In this document: one piece after another, positions 1 to 5,662 of the stretch
Layout: every line of letters begins with the position of its first letter
How positions within the stretch are numbered: the stretch's first letter is position 1
Assembly (NCBI GenBank): GCA_002501605.1
Contig: DANW01000027.1
Location: forward strand, 9,804-16,399
DNA length: 6,596 bases
Reading direction: 5' to 3'
Source of the DNA: Euryarchaeota archaeon UBA28
Lineage (GTDB): Archaea; Thermoplasmatota; Poseidoniia; Poseidoniales; Thalassarchaeaceae
Position numbers and translations under genes: made by a program
Notes under the pieces: model-generated
Seen by the model: the letters and a program-made list of their open reading frames with translations, nothing else
What the model was told of the DNA's origin: nothing
Databases searched by the model: none

Positions 1-537
1 GCCTGTTGTGGCCTCAAAGAGATCCATGTAAGCGCCCGTGTCTGGAAGACCACCATCTGGGGACGGACAAACTACATCTGGATGACTGGCGACCATTGGA
101 ACCCCCTTGTGGAGGTGAATCGAGGCAGTGGATAATTTCTCGTAGTTTATCTCCGTGTCATACCCTAATACCACATACTCCGGCGACTCCGAACGAGTAT
201 TGAACCCAGCACTTTCCATCATGTCACGCATCCCTTCAGTACCAACTAGGTAAGTATCTCTAACACCCATCCTTTCCAGCCACGACAGAAGGTCGTGGGT
301 TGAGAGCAGAACATCCTCTTCCTCGGCATCTATTCCCATGGAAGTCAGTCGACTGAGATACTGAGATACGGACTTACTGGAATTATTCGATAGAAAGAAC
401 CTTCTTATTCCATTCTTTTTCAGACGTTCCAGGAATTCCAAGGCTCCCTCGATTGGCTCCCCTCCTAGGTATATGGTACCATCTAGGTCGAGGAAAACCG
501 CATCAATTCCATCCAGTGAAGTATTGAGTCGACCCAA
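1..537 (-). CDS. HAD-IIA (NagD / 4-nitrophenylphosphatase-like) phosphatase, 3' end cut by window edge
   Basis: Predicted cytoplasmic Mg-dependent phosphatase of HAD subfamily IIA. The first 179 residues are present; the family is usually about 250-270 aa, so the C-terminal third is off the left edge. Visible in the sequence: HAD motif I DLDGT at residues 17-21 (D17 the expected nucleophile, D19 the general acid/base), followed by IYLGGEPIEGA; motif II LSNNSS at 49-54; and the cap-region signature ASHPDVVCPSPDGGLPDTGA at about 145-169, very typical of NagD-like proteins. Motif III (the lysine of IGKP) and motif IV are in the missing part. The start is TTG at 535-537: an in-frame TGA lies directly before it, no ATG precedes motif I, and GAGGTG sits 5 nt upstream. 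It lies 9 bp after the geranylgeranyl reductase stop and is probably co-transcribed with it. The substrate cannot be read from the sequence; family members act on nucleotides, phosphoglycolate or p-nitrophenyl phosphate. The family call is secure, the substrate is unknown. Confidence 0.9.
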   Translation of the reverse strand, partial: MGRLNTSLDGIDAVFLDLDGTIYLGGEPIEGALEFLERLKKNGIRRFFLSNNSSKSVSQYLSRLTSMGIDAEEEDVLLSTHDLLSWLERMGVRDTYLVGTEGMRDMMESAGFNTRSESPEYVVLGYDTEINYEKLSTASIHLHKGVPMVASHPDVVCPSPDGGLPDTGAYMDLFEATTG

Positions 538-542
538 TCAAA

Positions 543-548
543 CACCTC
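543..548 (-). promoter_or_regulatory. Shine-Dalgarno site GAGGTG that decides a TTG start
   Basis: GAGGTG on the minus strand overlaps the TGA stop of the geranylgeranyl reductase and lies 5 nt before TTG at 535-537. It is the main support for the non-ATG start of the HAD phosphatase, since the codon just before TTG is an in-frame stop. Confidence 0.65.
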
Positions 549-1956
549 ACGGAAGAACCAGGGTCTTGAACAGGAACCAAGGGCTCCAAAGGCTTTTTTG
601 AGTCTCCTTGCTTGCTATCATCTCAGACATCATTGTTCCTATCTCCTCCTTCTTGGACGCCTTATTTACAAACCAGTTGGTGAGTCTCTTCCACTTCATC
701 ATGCTCTGAAGCTTCTTGGAATTGGAAAGCTCGCCTCCAAGCTCGTTCCAGAGGTCTAACATATATCTCTCGGCATCCTCTTGAGTGAAACCCTCTGAAT
801 GGCGGGCCTTGTCGAAGTGTAGACTTGTTAGCTTTCCAGATAGTAGCGCGTTACCAATACCCTCACCACTGAATGGATCTACCAGACTCGCCGCATCTCC
901 AACTGTCATGGCGCCAGCCATTGCCCCTCTCCTAGGCTGGAAAGATGGGGCCTCTTTCCTCGGTGAACCAAATGGAAGCTGCCAGCCCTTTTCTGATCCT
1001 TTAACCAATTTCGCTTCCTTGAACCTCTCACTAAAGCGAGGATGCTCTTCAATAACCCATTTCTGGATTTTTCTAAGGGATTTTTTAATTCCCTTCTGTT
1101 TTCTTTGTTCTGAAATTAGCATCCCGATTCCAACATTGACCACTCCTTCTTTCACTGGGAACAACCAGAAGTAACCAGGCAAAACCTCATCGATAAAATG
1201 AATCTCAATTTGTCCTTCTGAGCCTTCTAGGCCCTCAACATTTTCCCAGTACTCTCTGTATCCTCCACAGAAATGATGATCATCTTTGTGTGGCTCATCG
1301 TATAAATCCGTTATTTTCCTTGAAACAGGGCAGTTATACCCCCCGGCTCCAATTGTAACTGTCGAGCCGAAGGACATCAGTGGATTATCCGAACGCCCTC
1401 CTCCAAACTTTCCAGTCACGCCAGTGATTCTGGATGAGGGGCCACTCCCCTCACTCAGTACTTCCTTTACCGTAAATCCCTGAATAACAGATCCGCCGTT
1501 CTCCCTGACAATCTCACTAGCCCTCTTGAACATCATATAATCGAACTGAACTCGGGGTAGAGCATATCCTGACATTAACCCCTTCTCCTCATAACTATCC
1601 TTGGGGAGCATCACTCGAACTTCTGAACCATTCGCGCTTCCGAATAGTATGGAATCTACTTGATAGTAAGGTGTTGCCTGTATCAATGGGAGGACTCCAA
1701 GCTCCTCCACATGCGAAAGCGATTTCCCCCCGACAGCGTCCCCGCAAACTTTGTCACGTGGCCAGACCCCCCTCTCGATTAGCAACACTTTACATCCGTT
1801 TAGTGAGTTGTAAGCAGCTGCCGCAGACCCTCCGGGACCCCCTCCGACGACTATCACATCGAAATCCGACTTATCAGGTGGCACTTCACCAGTATCGATA
1901 GGCATCTCCCAGAGCTCCACTGTCCGACCTCGCATGTGCGAACACACCATCCTCAT
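547..1956 (-). CDS. Geranylgeranyl reductase family FAD-dependent oxidoreductase
   Basis: Flavoprotein of the archaeal geranylgeranyl reductase (GGR) family, which reduces double bonds of the geranylgeranyl chains of archaeal membrane lipids or their precursors. Seen: an N-terminal Rossmann motif VVGGGPGGSAAA at residues 36-47, E61 at the end of the second strand (ribose binding), the GGR-type motif RDKVCGD at 67-73 with C71, the substrate-domain signature PGYFWLFPV at 260-268, and the second FAD motif GDAASLVDPFSGEGIGNAL at 353-371. The length of 469 aa is slightly above the usual 390-450. The flavin-domain motif usually written GADG reads GAGG at 203-206. The extra 30 or so residues before the Rossmann fold make the start uncertain: ATG at 1954-1956 is the longest choice, but M18 (1903-1905) has GGAG 9 nt upstream and is a good alternative. 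The gene is divergent from cutA and leads a two-gene unit with the HAD phosphatase. The family is certain; lipid versus quinone or other prenyl substrate is inferred. Confidence 0.93.
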   Translation of the reverse strand: MRMVCSHMRGRTVELWEMPIDTGEVPPDKSDFDVIVVGGGPGGSAAAAYNSLNGCKVLLIERGVWPRDKVCGDAVGGKSLSHVEELGVLPLIQATPYYQVDSILFGSANGSEVRVMLPKDSYEEKGLMSGYALPRVQFDYMMFKRASEIVRENGGSVIQGFTVKEVLSEGSGPSSRITGVTGKFGGGRSDNPLMSFGSTVTIGAGGYNCPVSRKITDLYDEPHKDDHHFCGGYREYWENVEGLEGSEGQIEIHFIDEVLPGYFWLFPVKEGVVNVGIGMLISEQRKQKGIKKSLRKIQKWVIEEHPRFSERFKEAKLVKGSEKGWQLPFGSPRKEAPSFQPRRGAMAGAMTVGDAASLVDPFSGEGIGNALLSGKLTSLHFDKARHSEGFTQEDAERYMLDLWNELGGELSNSKKLQSMMKWKRLTNWFVNKASKKEEIGTMMSEMIASKETQKSLWSPWFLFKTLVLP

Positions 1957-2003
1957 TCAAAGTATGCCAATGGCTTCATCCCGAATCACCCTTTCCGAGG
2001 ACC
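1957..2003. other. Short divergent intergenic region between GGR and cutA
   Basis: These 47 bp separate the outermost start of the reductase from cutA. I see no convincing archaeal TATA box on either strand, so the promoters are either degenerate or lie partly within the N-terminal extension annotated for the reductase. The only clear element is GAGG at 1997-2000, 3 nt before the cutA ATG, a somewhat close Shine-Dalgarno site. If the reductase starts at M18, the gap widens to about 98 bp. Confidence 0.4.
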
Positions 2004-2318
2004 ATGAAAAATCGCGTCTCAATTGTGCAAACCACACTTCCCGGTGACTTGTTGGAGCCAGAGGTTGGAGAATGGGTATTCTCTAAAATAAGTGACAAAT
2101 TAGCCAAGTGCGCGCATAGAATCAGGGTTCAGTCAATGTACCAATGGGATGGAAAAATTGAATTTTGCCCAGAATGGAGAATACAATTCAAGACAGACCC
2201 GGAGACGAAATCGGGGCTAATCAGTGCAATTCGATCAGATCATCCATACGATGTACCGCAAATTCTCGCATGGGACGCCGAATCGACAGAGGACTACTTC
2301 AATTGGGTTCAAGGATGA
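2004..2318 (+). CDS. cutA: CutA family divalent-ion tolerance protein
   Basis: Small cytoplasmic protein of the CutA1 family, which forms very stable ferredoxin-like trimers. It was linked to copper and divalent metal tolerance in E. coli, but its molecular role is still unsettled. The 104 aa match the family length of about 100-115. Seen in order: VQTTLPGD at residues 8-15, the core LAKCAHRIRVQSMYQWDGKI at 33-52 with C36, Y46, W48 and G50, then E57 and the FKT of 62-64, the HPYDVPQI block at 80-87, and the C-terminal YFNWV at 98-102. The usual AACVN sequence is replaced by AKCAHR, a modest divergence. The start is the ATG with GAGG just upstream. Its last codons overlap the next gene by 4 nt (ATGA), which suggests translational coupling to the YczE-like membrane protein. 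The family assignment is strong; a metal role here is inference from the name. Confidence 0.92.
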   Translation: MKNRVSIVQTTLPGDLLEPEVGEWVFSKISDKLAKCAHRIRVQSMYQWDGKIEFCPEWRIQFKTDPETKSGLISAIRSDHPYDVPQILAWDAESTEDYFNWVQG

Positions 2319-3004
2319 CACGCCTTTCGCGGAACATGGCCATACGCTCATTCCTGAAGCCTGCGAAGGAGGTTCCCACCACATGGTGGAGCTCCACCAA
2401 CCCAATGGATACCAGGCCAAGAATCTCCACTCTGGTGATACTGTGTATTGGTTTGTGGATTTTCGGAACCGGTGATGCAATACTAATTGCAGCGGGAATA
2501 GGTAATACCCCTTGGACGGTCCTCGCCGAAGGTATTGCGAAAATGATGGGAGGCTCAATAGGCCAAGCCACACTGCTTGTCAGCCTCGCCGTCCTATTCC
2601 TCTGGATTCCACTCAAAGAGAGACCAGGAGTTGGCACAATACTCAATGCAGTCCTTATTGCTGCCGCGATAGAGTACATGTTGCCAGTCATGCCTACCCC
2701 CGACGGTACTATTCAAGCAGTCATTCAAGTTCTCATGGGTGTGGTATTAGTGGGAATTGGAAGTGGGATTTACCTCACTGCTAACCTAGGACCCGGCCCT
2801 CGAGATGGATGGATGACAGGAATACAGAGGATATCAGGTGTGCCGATAGGCTCGGTGCGTGCCGGTATAGAGATATCTGTAGTCATCATTGGATGGCTAC
2901 TTGGGGGAACTGTTGGATTGGGGACTTTGTTGTTTGCCATCCTGATTGGCCCAATAGTGGCTGTTTCACTTAATGTAGCAGGAAGAGTCGGGGCTGAACA
3001 CTAG
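2315..3004 (+). CDS. YczE-family integral membrane protein
   Basis: Multi-pass membrane protein of 229 aa resembling the YczE/YitT-like family, found widely in bacteria and of unknown biochemical function. Hydrophobic segments lie at about residues 37-56, 83-100, 108-126, 133-155, 184-198 and 200-220. The strongest family signature is NLGPGPRDGWMTGIQR at 157-172, followed by VRAGIEISVVIIGWLLGGTVGLGT, as in YczE homologues; an earlier related copy GIGNTPWTVL at 61-70 points to an internal repeat. The start chosen is the ATG at 2315, which forms an ATGA overlap with the cutA stop. The same frame stays open further upstream to 2165, but that stretch is inside cutA and reads as a shadow. M8 (2336) and M31 (2405) are alternative starts; M31 would remove a polar N-terminal tail of about 30 residues that most homologues lack. 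The substrate or role is not known. Confidence 0.82.
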   Translation: MTRLSRNMAIRSFLKPAKEVPTTWWSSTNPMDTRPRISTLVILCIGLWIFGTGDAILIAAGIGNTPWTVLAEGIAKMMGGSIGQATLLVSLAVLFLWIPLKERPGVGTILNAVLIAAAIEYMLPVMPTPDGTIQAVIQVLMGVVLVGIGSGIYLTANLGPGPRDGWMTGIQRISGVPIGSVRAGIEISVVIIGWLLGGTVGLGTLLFAILIGPIVAVSLNVAGRVGAEH

Positions 3005-3010
3005 GGAGTG
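3004..3010 (+). promoter_or_regulatory. Shine-Dalgarno site GGGAGTG containing a decoy GTG
   Basis: The sequence begins at the last base of the TAG stop of the YczE-like gene. GGAG at 3005-3008 lies 8 nt before ATG 3017, good ribosome binding site spacing. The in-frame GTG at 3008-3010 is part of this site and has no Shine-Dalgarno sequence at a usable distance of its own, so ATG 3017 is preferred as the methyltransferase start. Confidence 0.55.
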
Positions 3011-3016
3011 AATGAG

Positions 3017-3730
3017 ATGCAGAGATGTGGCATTAACGAGGTCCTGAAATCATTTCAAGAGAATGAGGAAATAAAGTTAGTACTGGTTAGGAGGGATTCA
3101 GAGGCCCCAGGTCTCTCCAATATTCGCTCAATGGCCAATGAACGCGGGATTCGGGTAATCGAAGGCTCTGATAATGATCTTTGGAGGATGTCAAGAGATA
3201 ACTCACATGGGATACCCGATGTACTGGCTTTGGTTGGCAGGGATCCAAACCTTAGTTTTGAGGAGATTATTGCCTCTGGAGGACTAATCTGGGTCCTGGC
3301 GGGAGCTTCCTACCCGGTGAATATCGGTTTCTGCATTAGGACCGCTGAAGTTTCAGGGGCCGATGCAGTTTTTGTTGACGCAGAGCTTTCCAATACAGAA
3401 AGAAAAGCAGCTAAGAGGGCTTCGATGAAGGCGCACAGGTTTATTCCCGTCTTTTGGGGTGAGGGTTTTGAGGCAGTCAAATCTGCAAAAGAATCTGGTT
3501 TCAAAATCGTTTCTCTTGAAGATGTGGGGGACAAGACGCCTTGGGATACTGATTTGACAGGCAAAACAATGATTATTGTGGGGGGTGAGAGAAACGGAAT
3601 TCCACAGAACATTCTAGAATTATCGGATGAGATAATTAGAATTCCAATGTCCGGTTTTGTCCCATCATTCAATCTCCAAGCCCCACTGAGTGTTGTGGCA
3701 GTCGAGGCACAGAGACAGAGAGGAAACTAG
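3017..3730 (+). CDS. SpoU/TrmH-family RNA 2'-O-ribose methyltransferase
   Basis: Predicted SAM-dependent RNA 2'-O-methyltransferase with the trefoil-knot SPOUT fold, acting on tRNA or rRNA in the cytoplasm. The 237 aa comprise a short N-terminal substrate-binding region (the CGINEVLKSF start is typical) and a C-terminal catalytic domain from about residue 88. Motif 1 is YPVNIGFCIRTAE at 99-111 (N102, R108), motif 2 is IIVGGERNGIP at 186-196 (E191), and motif 3 is IPMSGFVPSFNLQAPLSV at 209-226 (S217, N219). These match the five residues known to matter in Thermus TrmH (Asn, Arg, Glu, Ser, Asn), so it should be active. Divergent points: the usual DPGN of motif 1 is YPVN, and SLN of motif 3 is SFN. 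A GTG at 3008 would add three residues. It is third in the cutA run, 12 nt after the YczE-like gene. The target nucleotide is not predictable from the sequence. Confidence 0.88.
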   Translation: MQRCGINEVLKSFQENEEIKLVLVRRDSEAPGLSNIRSMANERGIRVIEGSDNDLWRMSRDNSHGIPDVLALVGRDPNLSFEEIIASGGLIWVLAGASYPVNIGFCIRTAEVSGADAVFVDAELSNTERKAAKRASMKAHRFIPVFWGEGFEAVKSAKESGFKIVSLEDVGDKTPWDTDLTGKTMIIVGGERNGIPQNILELSDEIIRIPMSGFVPSFNLQAPLSVVAVEAQRQRGN

Positions 3731-4404
3731 TATATCGGTCCCGAGTATACCCCAATCATCAGTACAAGAGTCGAGAAGATTGTAATCAGTATATTATCAT
3801 CAATTGGGCCAAATTCATACCTTTCTACGAATGTTGCGACTGCGGCGGCAATCAAACCCCAGCCCGGAAGAGAGGGGTCCCCTAGTCCACCAACGTACCA
3901 TCCCAATGGAGCACTTACGATGAACATGAACACGTTTCCAATGGGGCTTTTCGACCTCTTCTTGACTACAAGATTCCTCACTACTCCTGTAATTCCATCA
4001 CCGAATGCCATAAACAGAGAGGGAATAATTGCCAACCAAGGATCACCAACAAGTGCCCATATCACGGTTATTGAGACCCACCACATCAGGGAAAATTTGA
4101 CATCGTTCTGATTCTGTTCCGTTTGGAACCAGTACATTCTCCGGCCGGAAATATGAGCGATATATGTGAATATAGTGAGAATTATTCCGCAAACCATAGG
4201 GTACCAGAAGTCAGTGAAGAGATACGGAACGCAAAGCGATCCAACCCCCCCTGCGAAAACATGCACAATCTTTCTGTTGTAGTAGACCGCACGGATATCT
4301 TCGACCCCCCTTTCAACCATCATCTTGTAAGGGACCTTTGTGGAATAGAGAACCATCATCACGTAGATTCCCATAATAACGGAATAGTAGACCTGCTCAT
4401 CCAT
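3727..4404 (-). CDS. Phytol/dolichol kinase-like (CTP-dependent polyprenol kinase family) membrane protein
   Basis: Integral membrane protein of 225 aa resembling the dolichol kinase / phytol kinase (SEC59, VTE5) and CTP-transferase-like family, which phosphorylates long isoprenoid alcohols using CTP. Seen: an N-terminal hydrophobic segment, the motif RKIVHVFAGG at residues 44-53 (as in VTE5-type proteins), GDGITGVVRN at 135-144, KSPIGN at 152-157 (equivalent of the KSxEGS nucleotide loop), and E194 followed by DDN at 202-204 near the C-terminus. Hydrophobic stretches lie at about 3-20, 46-63, 66-84, 108-134, 158-173, 183-193 and 205-221. The start is taken as ATG 4402-4404 because a TATA box lies about 28 bp upstream; the frame stays open to 4503, but that extension would cross the promoter and the start of the divergent gene. 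Its stop overlaps the methyltransferase stop by 4 bp. The alcohol substrate (geranylgeraniol, dolichol or other) is unknown. Confidence 0.82.
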   Translation of the reverse strand: MDEQVYYSVIMGIYVMMVLYSTKVPYKMMVERGVEDIRAVYYNRKIVHVFAGGVGSLCVPYLFTDFWYPMVCGIILTIFTYIAHISGRRMYWFQTEQNQNDVKFSLMWWVSITVIWALVGDPWLAIIPSLFMAFGDGITGVVRNLVVKKRSKSPIGNVFMFIVSAPLGWYVGGLGDPSLPGWGLIAAAVATFVERYEFGPIDDNILITIFSTLVLMIGVYSGPIY

Positions 4405-4428
4405 GTTATTGCGCAGAGTTGATGACCA

Positions 4429-4436
4429 GATATACT
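4429..4436 (-). promoter_or_regulatory. Archaeal TATA box for the polyprenol-kinase-like gene (leaderless)
   Basis: On the minus strand this reads AGTATATC, preceded by the purine-rich CGAG that could serve as a BRE. The box is centred about 28 bp upstream of ATG 4404, the spacing expected when transcription starts at or near the A of the start codon, giving a leaderless mRNA; no Shine-Dalgarno sequence is present. The same box is only about 16 bp from the plus-strand ATG at 4448, too close to drive that gene in the usual way. Confidence 0.55.
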
Positions 4437-4447
4437 CTCGCATCGCC

Positions 4448-5653
4448 ATGAGTGTCGATGACCAAGACAAGGAACTTGGAACCAAAGCCGTACATTCTGG
4501 CATGGTTGAGATAGAGGGGGCGGCCTCAACTCCAATTTTCTTGACGTCAACTTACAGGCTTACTGACGAGAAGTACAAGGGTTGGGCCGAAGGGCTACAT
4601 CATACAGGGCCGGTGTACTCCAGAATTTCAAGTGTGAACTCCGAGGTTGTTTCCGCTAAGCTGGCATCCCTCGAGAGAGCGGAGGATGCAGAAGTTTTCG
4701 CAAGCGGGATGTCAGCCATTTCGACCACTTTGTTGACATTCCTATCTGCTGGGGACCACGTCGTTGCCACACCAGACTGTTATGGGGGTACATATGCCCT
4801 TCTAACAGATATTTTACCAAGAATGGGAATCGAGGTCACAATGGCTGATATTAGGGATCCGTCAAGTTATGAAGAAGCAATTCAGGAAAACACGAAGGTG
4901 CTCTATGCGGAAACAATGACCAATCCTACTTTGAAGGTCTGTGACCTTAGGGCAATGGCCGAGATTGCTAATAGAAATGACCTAATTTCAGTCGTGGATA
5001 ACACATTCGCATCCCCATGGTCTTGCAATCCTGTCAAGATGGGCTTTGATATTGTGATCCACTCTGGAACGAAATACCTCGGCGGACATTCAGATCTTAC
5101 CGCAGGATTTGTGGCTGGAAAGAAGGAGCTGATTGCTAAAGTCTTCCACACTAAAATTTACCTCGGTGGAGCAGCAGATCCACACATGTGCTATCTACTG
5201 GAAAGGGGAATGAAAACCCTACATGCGAGGATGCCTATCCATGCTTCCAACTCAGCCGAGATTGCAAGGAGACTGGAGTCTCATGATATGATAGAGAAGG
5301 TCATCCATACCTCTTTGCAAAGTCACCCCGACTTTGAGATAGCCAACAGAACGATGCCGAGAGGCAGTGGAATGCTAGCGTTCGTAATCAAAGGAGGCGA
5401 TGACTCAGCCCTCAGGTTCATGAAGTCATTAGAATTGATTTTCGAAGCGACCAGCCTTGGAGGAGTAGAGAGCCTCGTTGAATGTCCATTCAATTCGAGC
5501 CACATGTTTGTTCCAGAAGAAGTGAGACATGAGGCGGGAGTAGTACCTGGTTTCGTAAGAATGAGCATCGGCATAGAGGGGGTTGAAGATCTGTGGTCCG
5601 ATATAGAGAAGGGCCTAGAATCGGCTAGAGAGCTATTACTTTCCAGAGCCTAG
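4448..5653 (+). CDS. Cystathionine gamma-synthase / gamma-lyase family PLP enzyme
   Basis: Fold-type I PLP enzyme of the Cys/Met metabolism family, probably joining or splitting cystathionine in the transsulfuration pathway in the cytoplasm. The 401 aa are the full family length. Seen: TPIFLTSTY at residues 28-36, the YSR at 57-59 that contacts PLP phosphate of the partner subunit, FASGMSAI at 84-91, the stacking tyrosine in CYGGTY at 111-116 (Y112), ETMTNPTL at 155-162, D184 in VVDNTFASP, the PLP lysine K209 in HSGTKYLGGHSD, SLGGVESL at 336-343 and the carboxylate-binding R371 in RMSIGIEG. CYGGT, rather than the YGCT of methionine gamma-lyases, favours a cystathionine enzyme; synthase, lyase and O-acyl-homoserine sulfhydrylase cannot be told apart by eye. 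The start is ATG 4448; the in-frame ATG 4403 would overlap the divergent start. No Shine-Dalgarno precedes it, so it may be leaderless. Followed by a LysE-type exporter 9 nt downstream. Confidence 0.92.
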   Translation: MSVDDQDKELGTKAVHSGMVEIEGAASTPIFLTSTYRLTDEKYKGWAEGLHHTGPVYSRISSVNSEVVSAKLASLERAEDAEVFASGMSAISTTLLTFLSAGDHVVATPDCYGGTYALLTDILPRMGIEVTMADIRDPSSYEEAIQENTKVLYAETMTNPTLKVCDLRAMAEIANRNDLISVVDNTFASPWSCNPVKMGFDIVIHSGTKYLGGHSDLTAGFVAGKKELIAKVFHTKIYLGGAADPHMCYLLERGMKTLHARMPIHASNSAEIARRLESHDMIEKVIHTSLQSHPDFEIANRTMPRGSGMLAFVIKGGDDSALRFMKSLELIFEATSLGGVESLVECPFNSSHMFVPEEVRHEAGVVPGFVRMSIGIEGVEDLWSDIEKGLESARELLLSRA

Positions 5654-5656
5654 GTG
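5652..5656 (+). promoter_or_regulatory. Shine-Dalgarno site AGGTG overlapping the upstream stop codon
   Basis: AGGTG overlaps the TAG stop of the PLP enzyme gene and lies 6 nt before ATG 5663. The GTG at 5654-5656 is in frame with the exporter but is more likely part of this ribosome binding site than the start codon. Confidence 0.55.
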
Positions 5657-5662
5657 TTCTTG

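Noticed and set aside
6..203. Plus-strand open frame of 65 codons at the left edge
   Set aside because: It is antisense to the conserved HAD cap-region signature and has no support of its own.
785..1174. Plus-strand open frame of 129 codons inside the reductase gene
   Set aside because: It lies antisense to a clearly conserved flavoprotein, has no recognisable domain, and reads as a shadow.
2165..2314. Upstream extension of the YczE-like gene
   Set aside because: The stretch lies inside cutA in another frame, its translation is basic and low in recognisable features, and the ATGA start at 2315 explains the gene.
2235..2691. Overlapping minus-strand open frames of 112 and 130 codons
   Set aside because: They are antisense to the cutA and YczE-like genes and show no conserved motif.
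4403..4447. Longer start of the PLP enzyme at ATG 4403
   Set aside because: It shares the CATG of the divergent gene's start codon, has no ribosome binding site, and the family N-terminus fits ATG 4448.
4405..4503. N-terminal extension of the kinase-like gene to 4503
   Set aside because: It would cross the TATA box and the beginning of the divergent PLP enzyme, and adds no family-like sequence.
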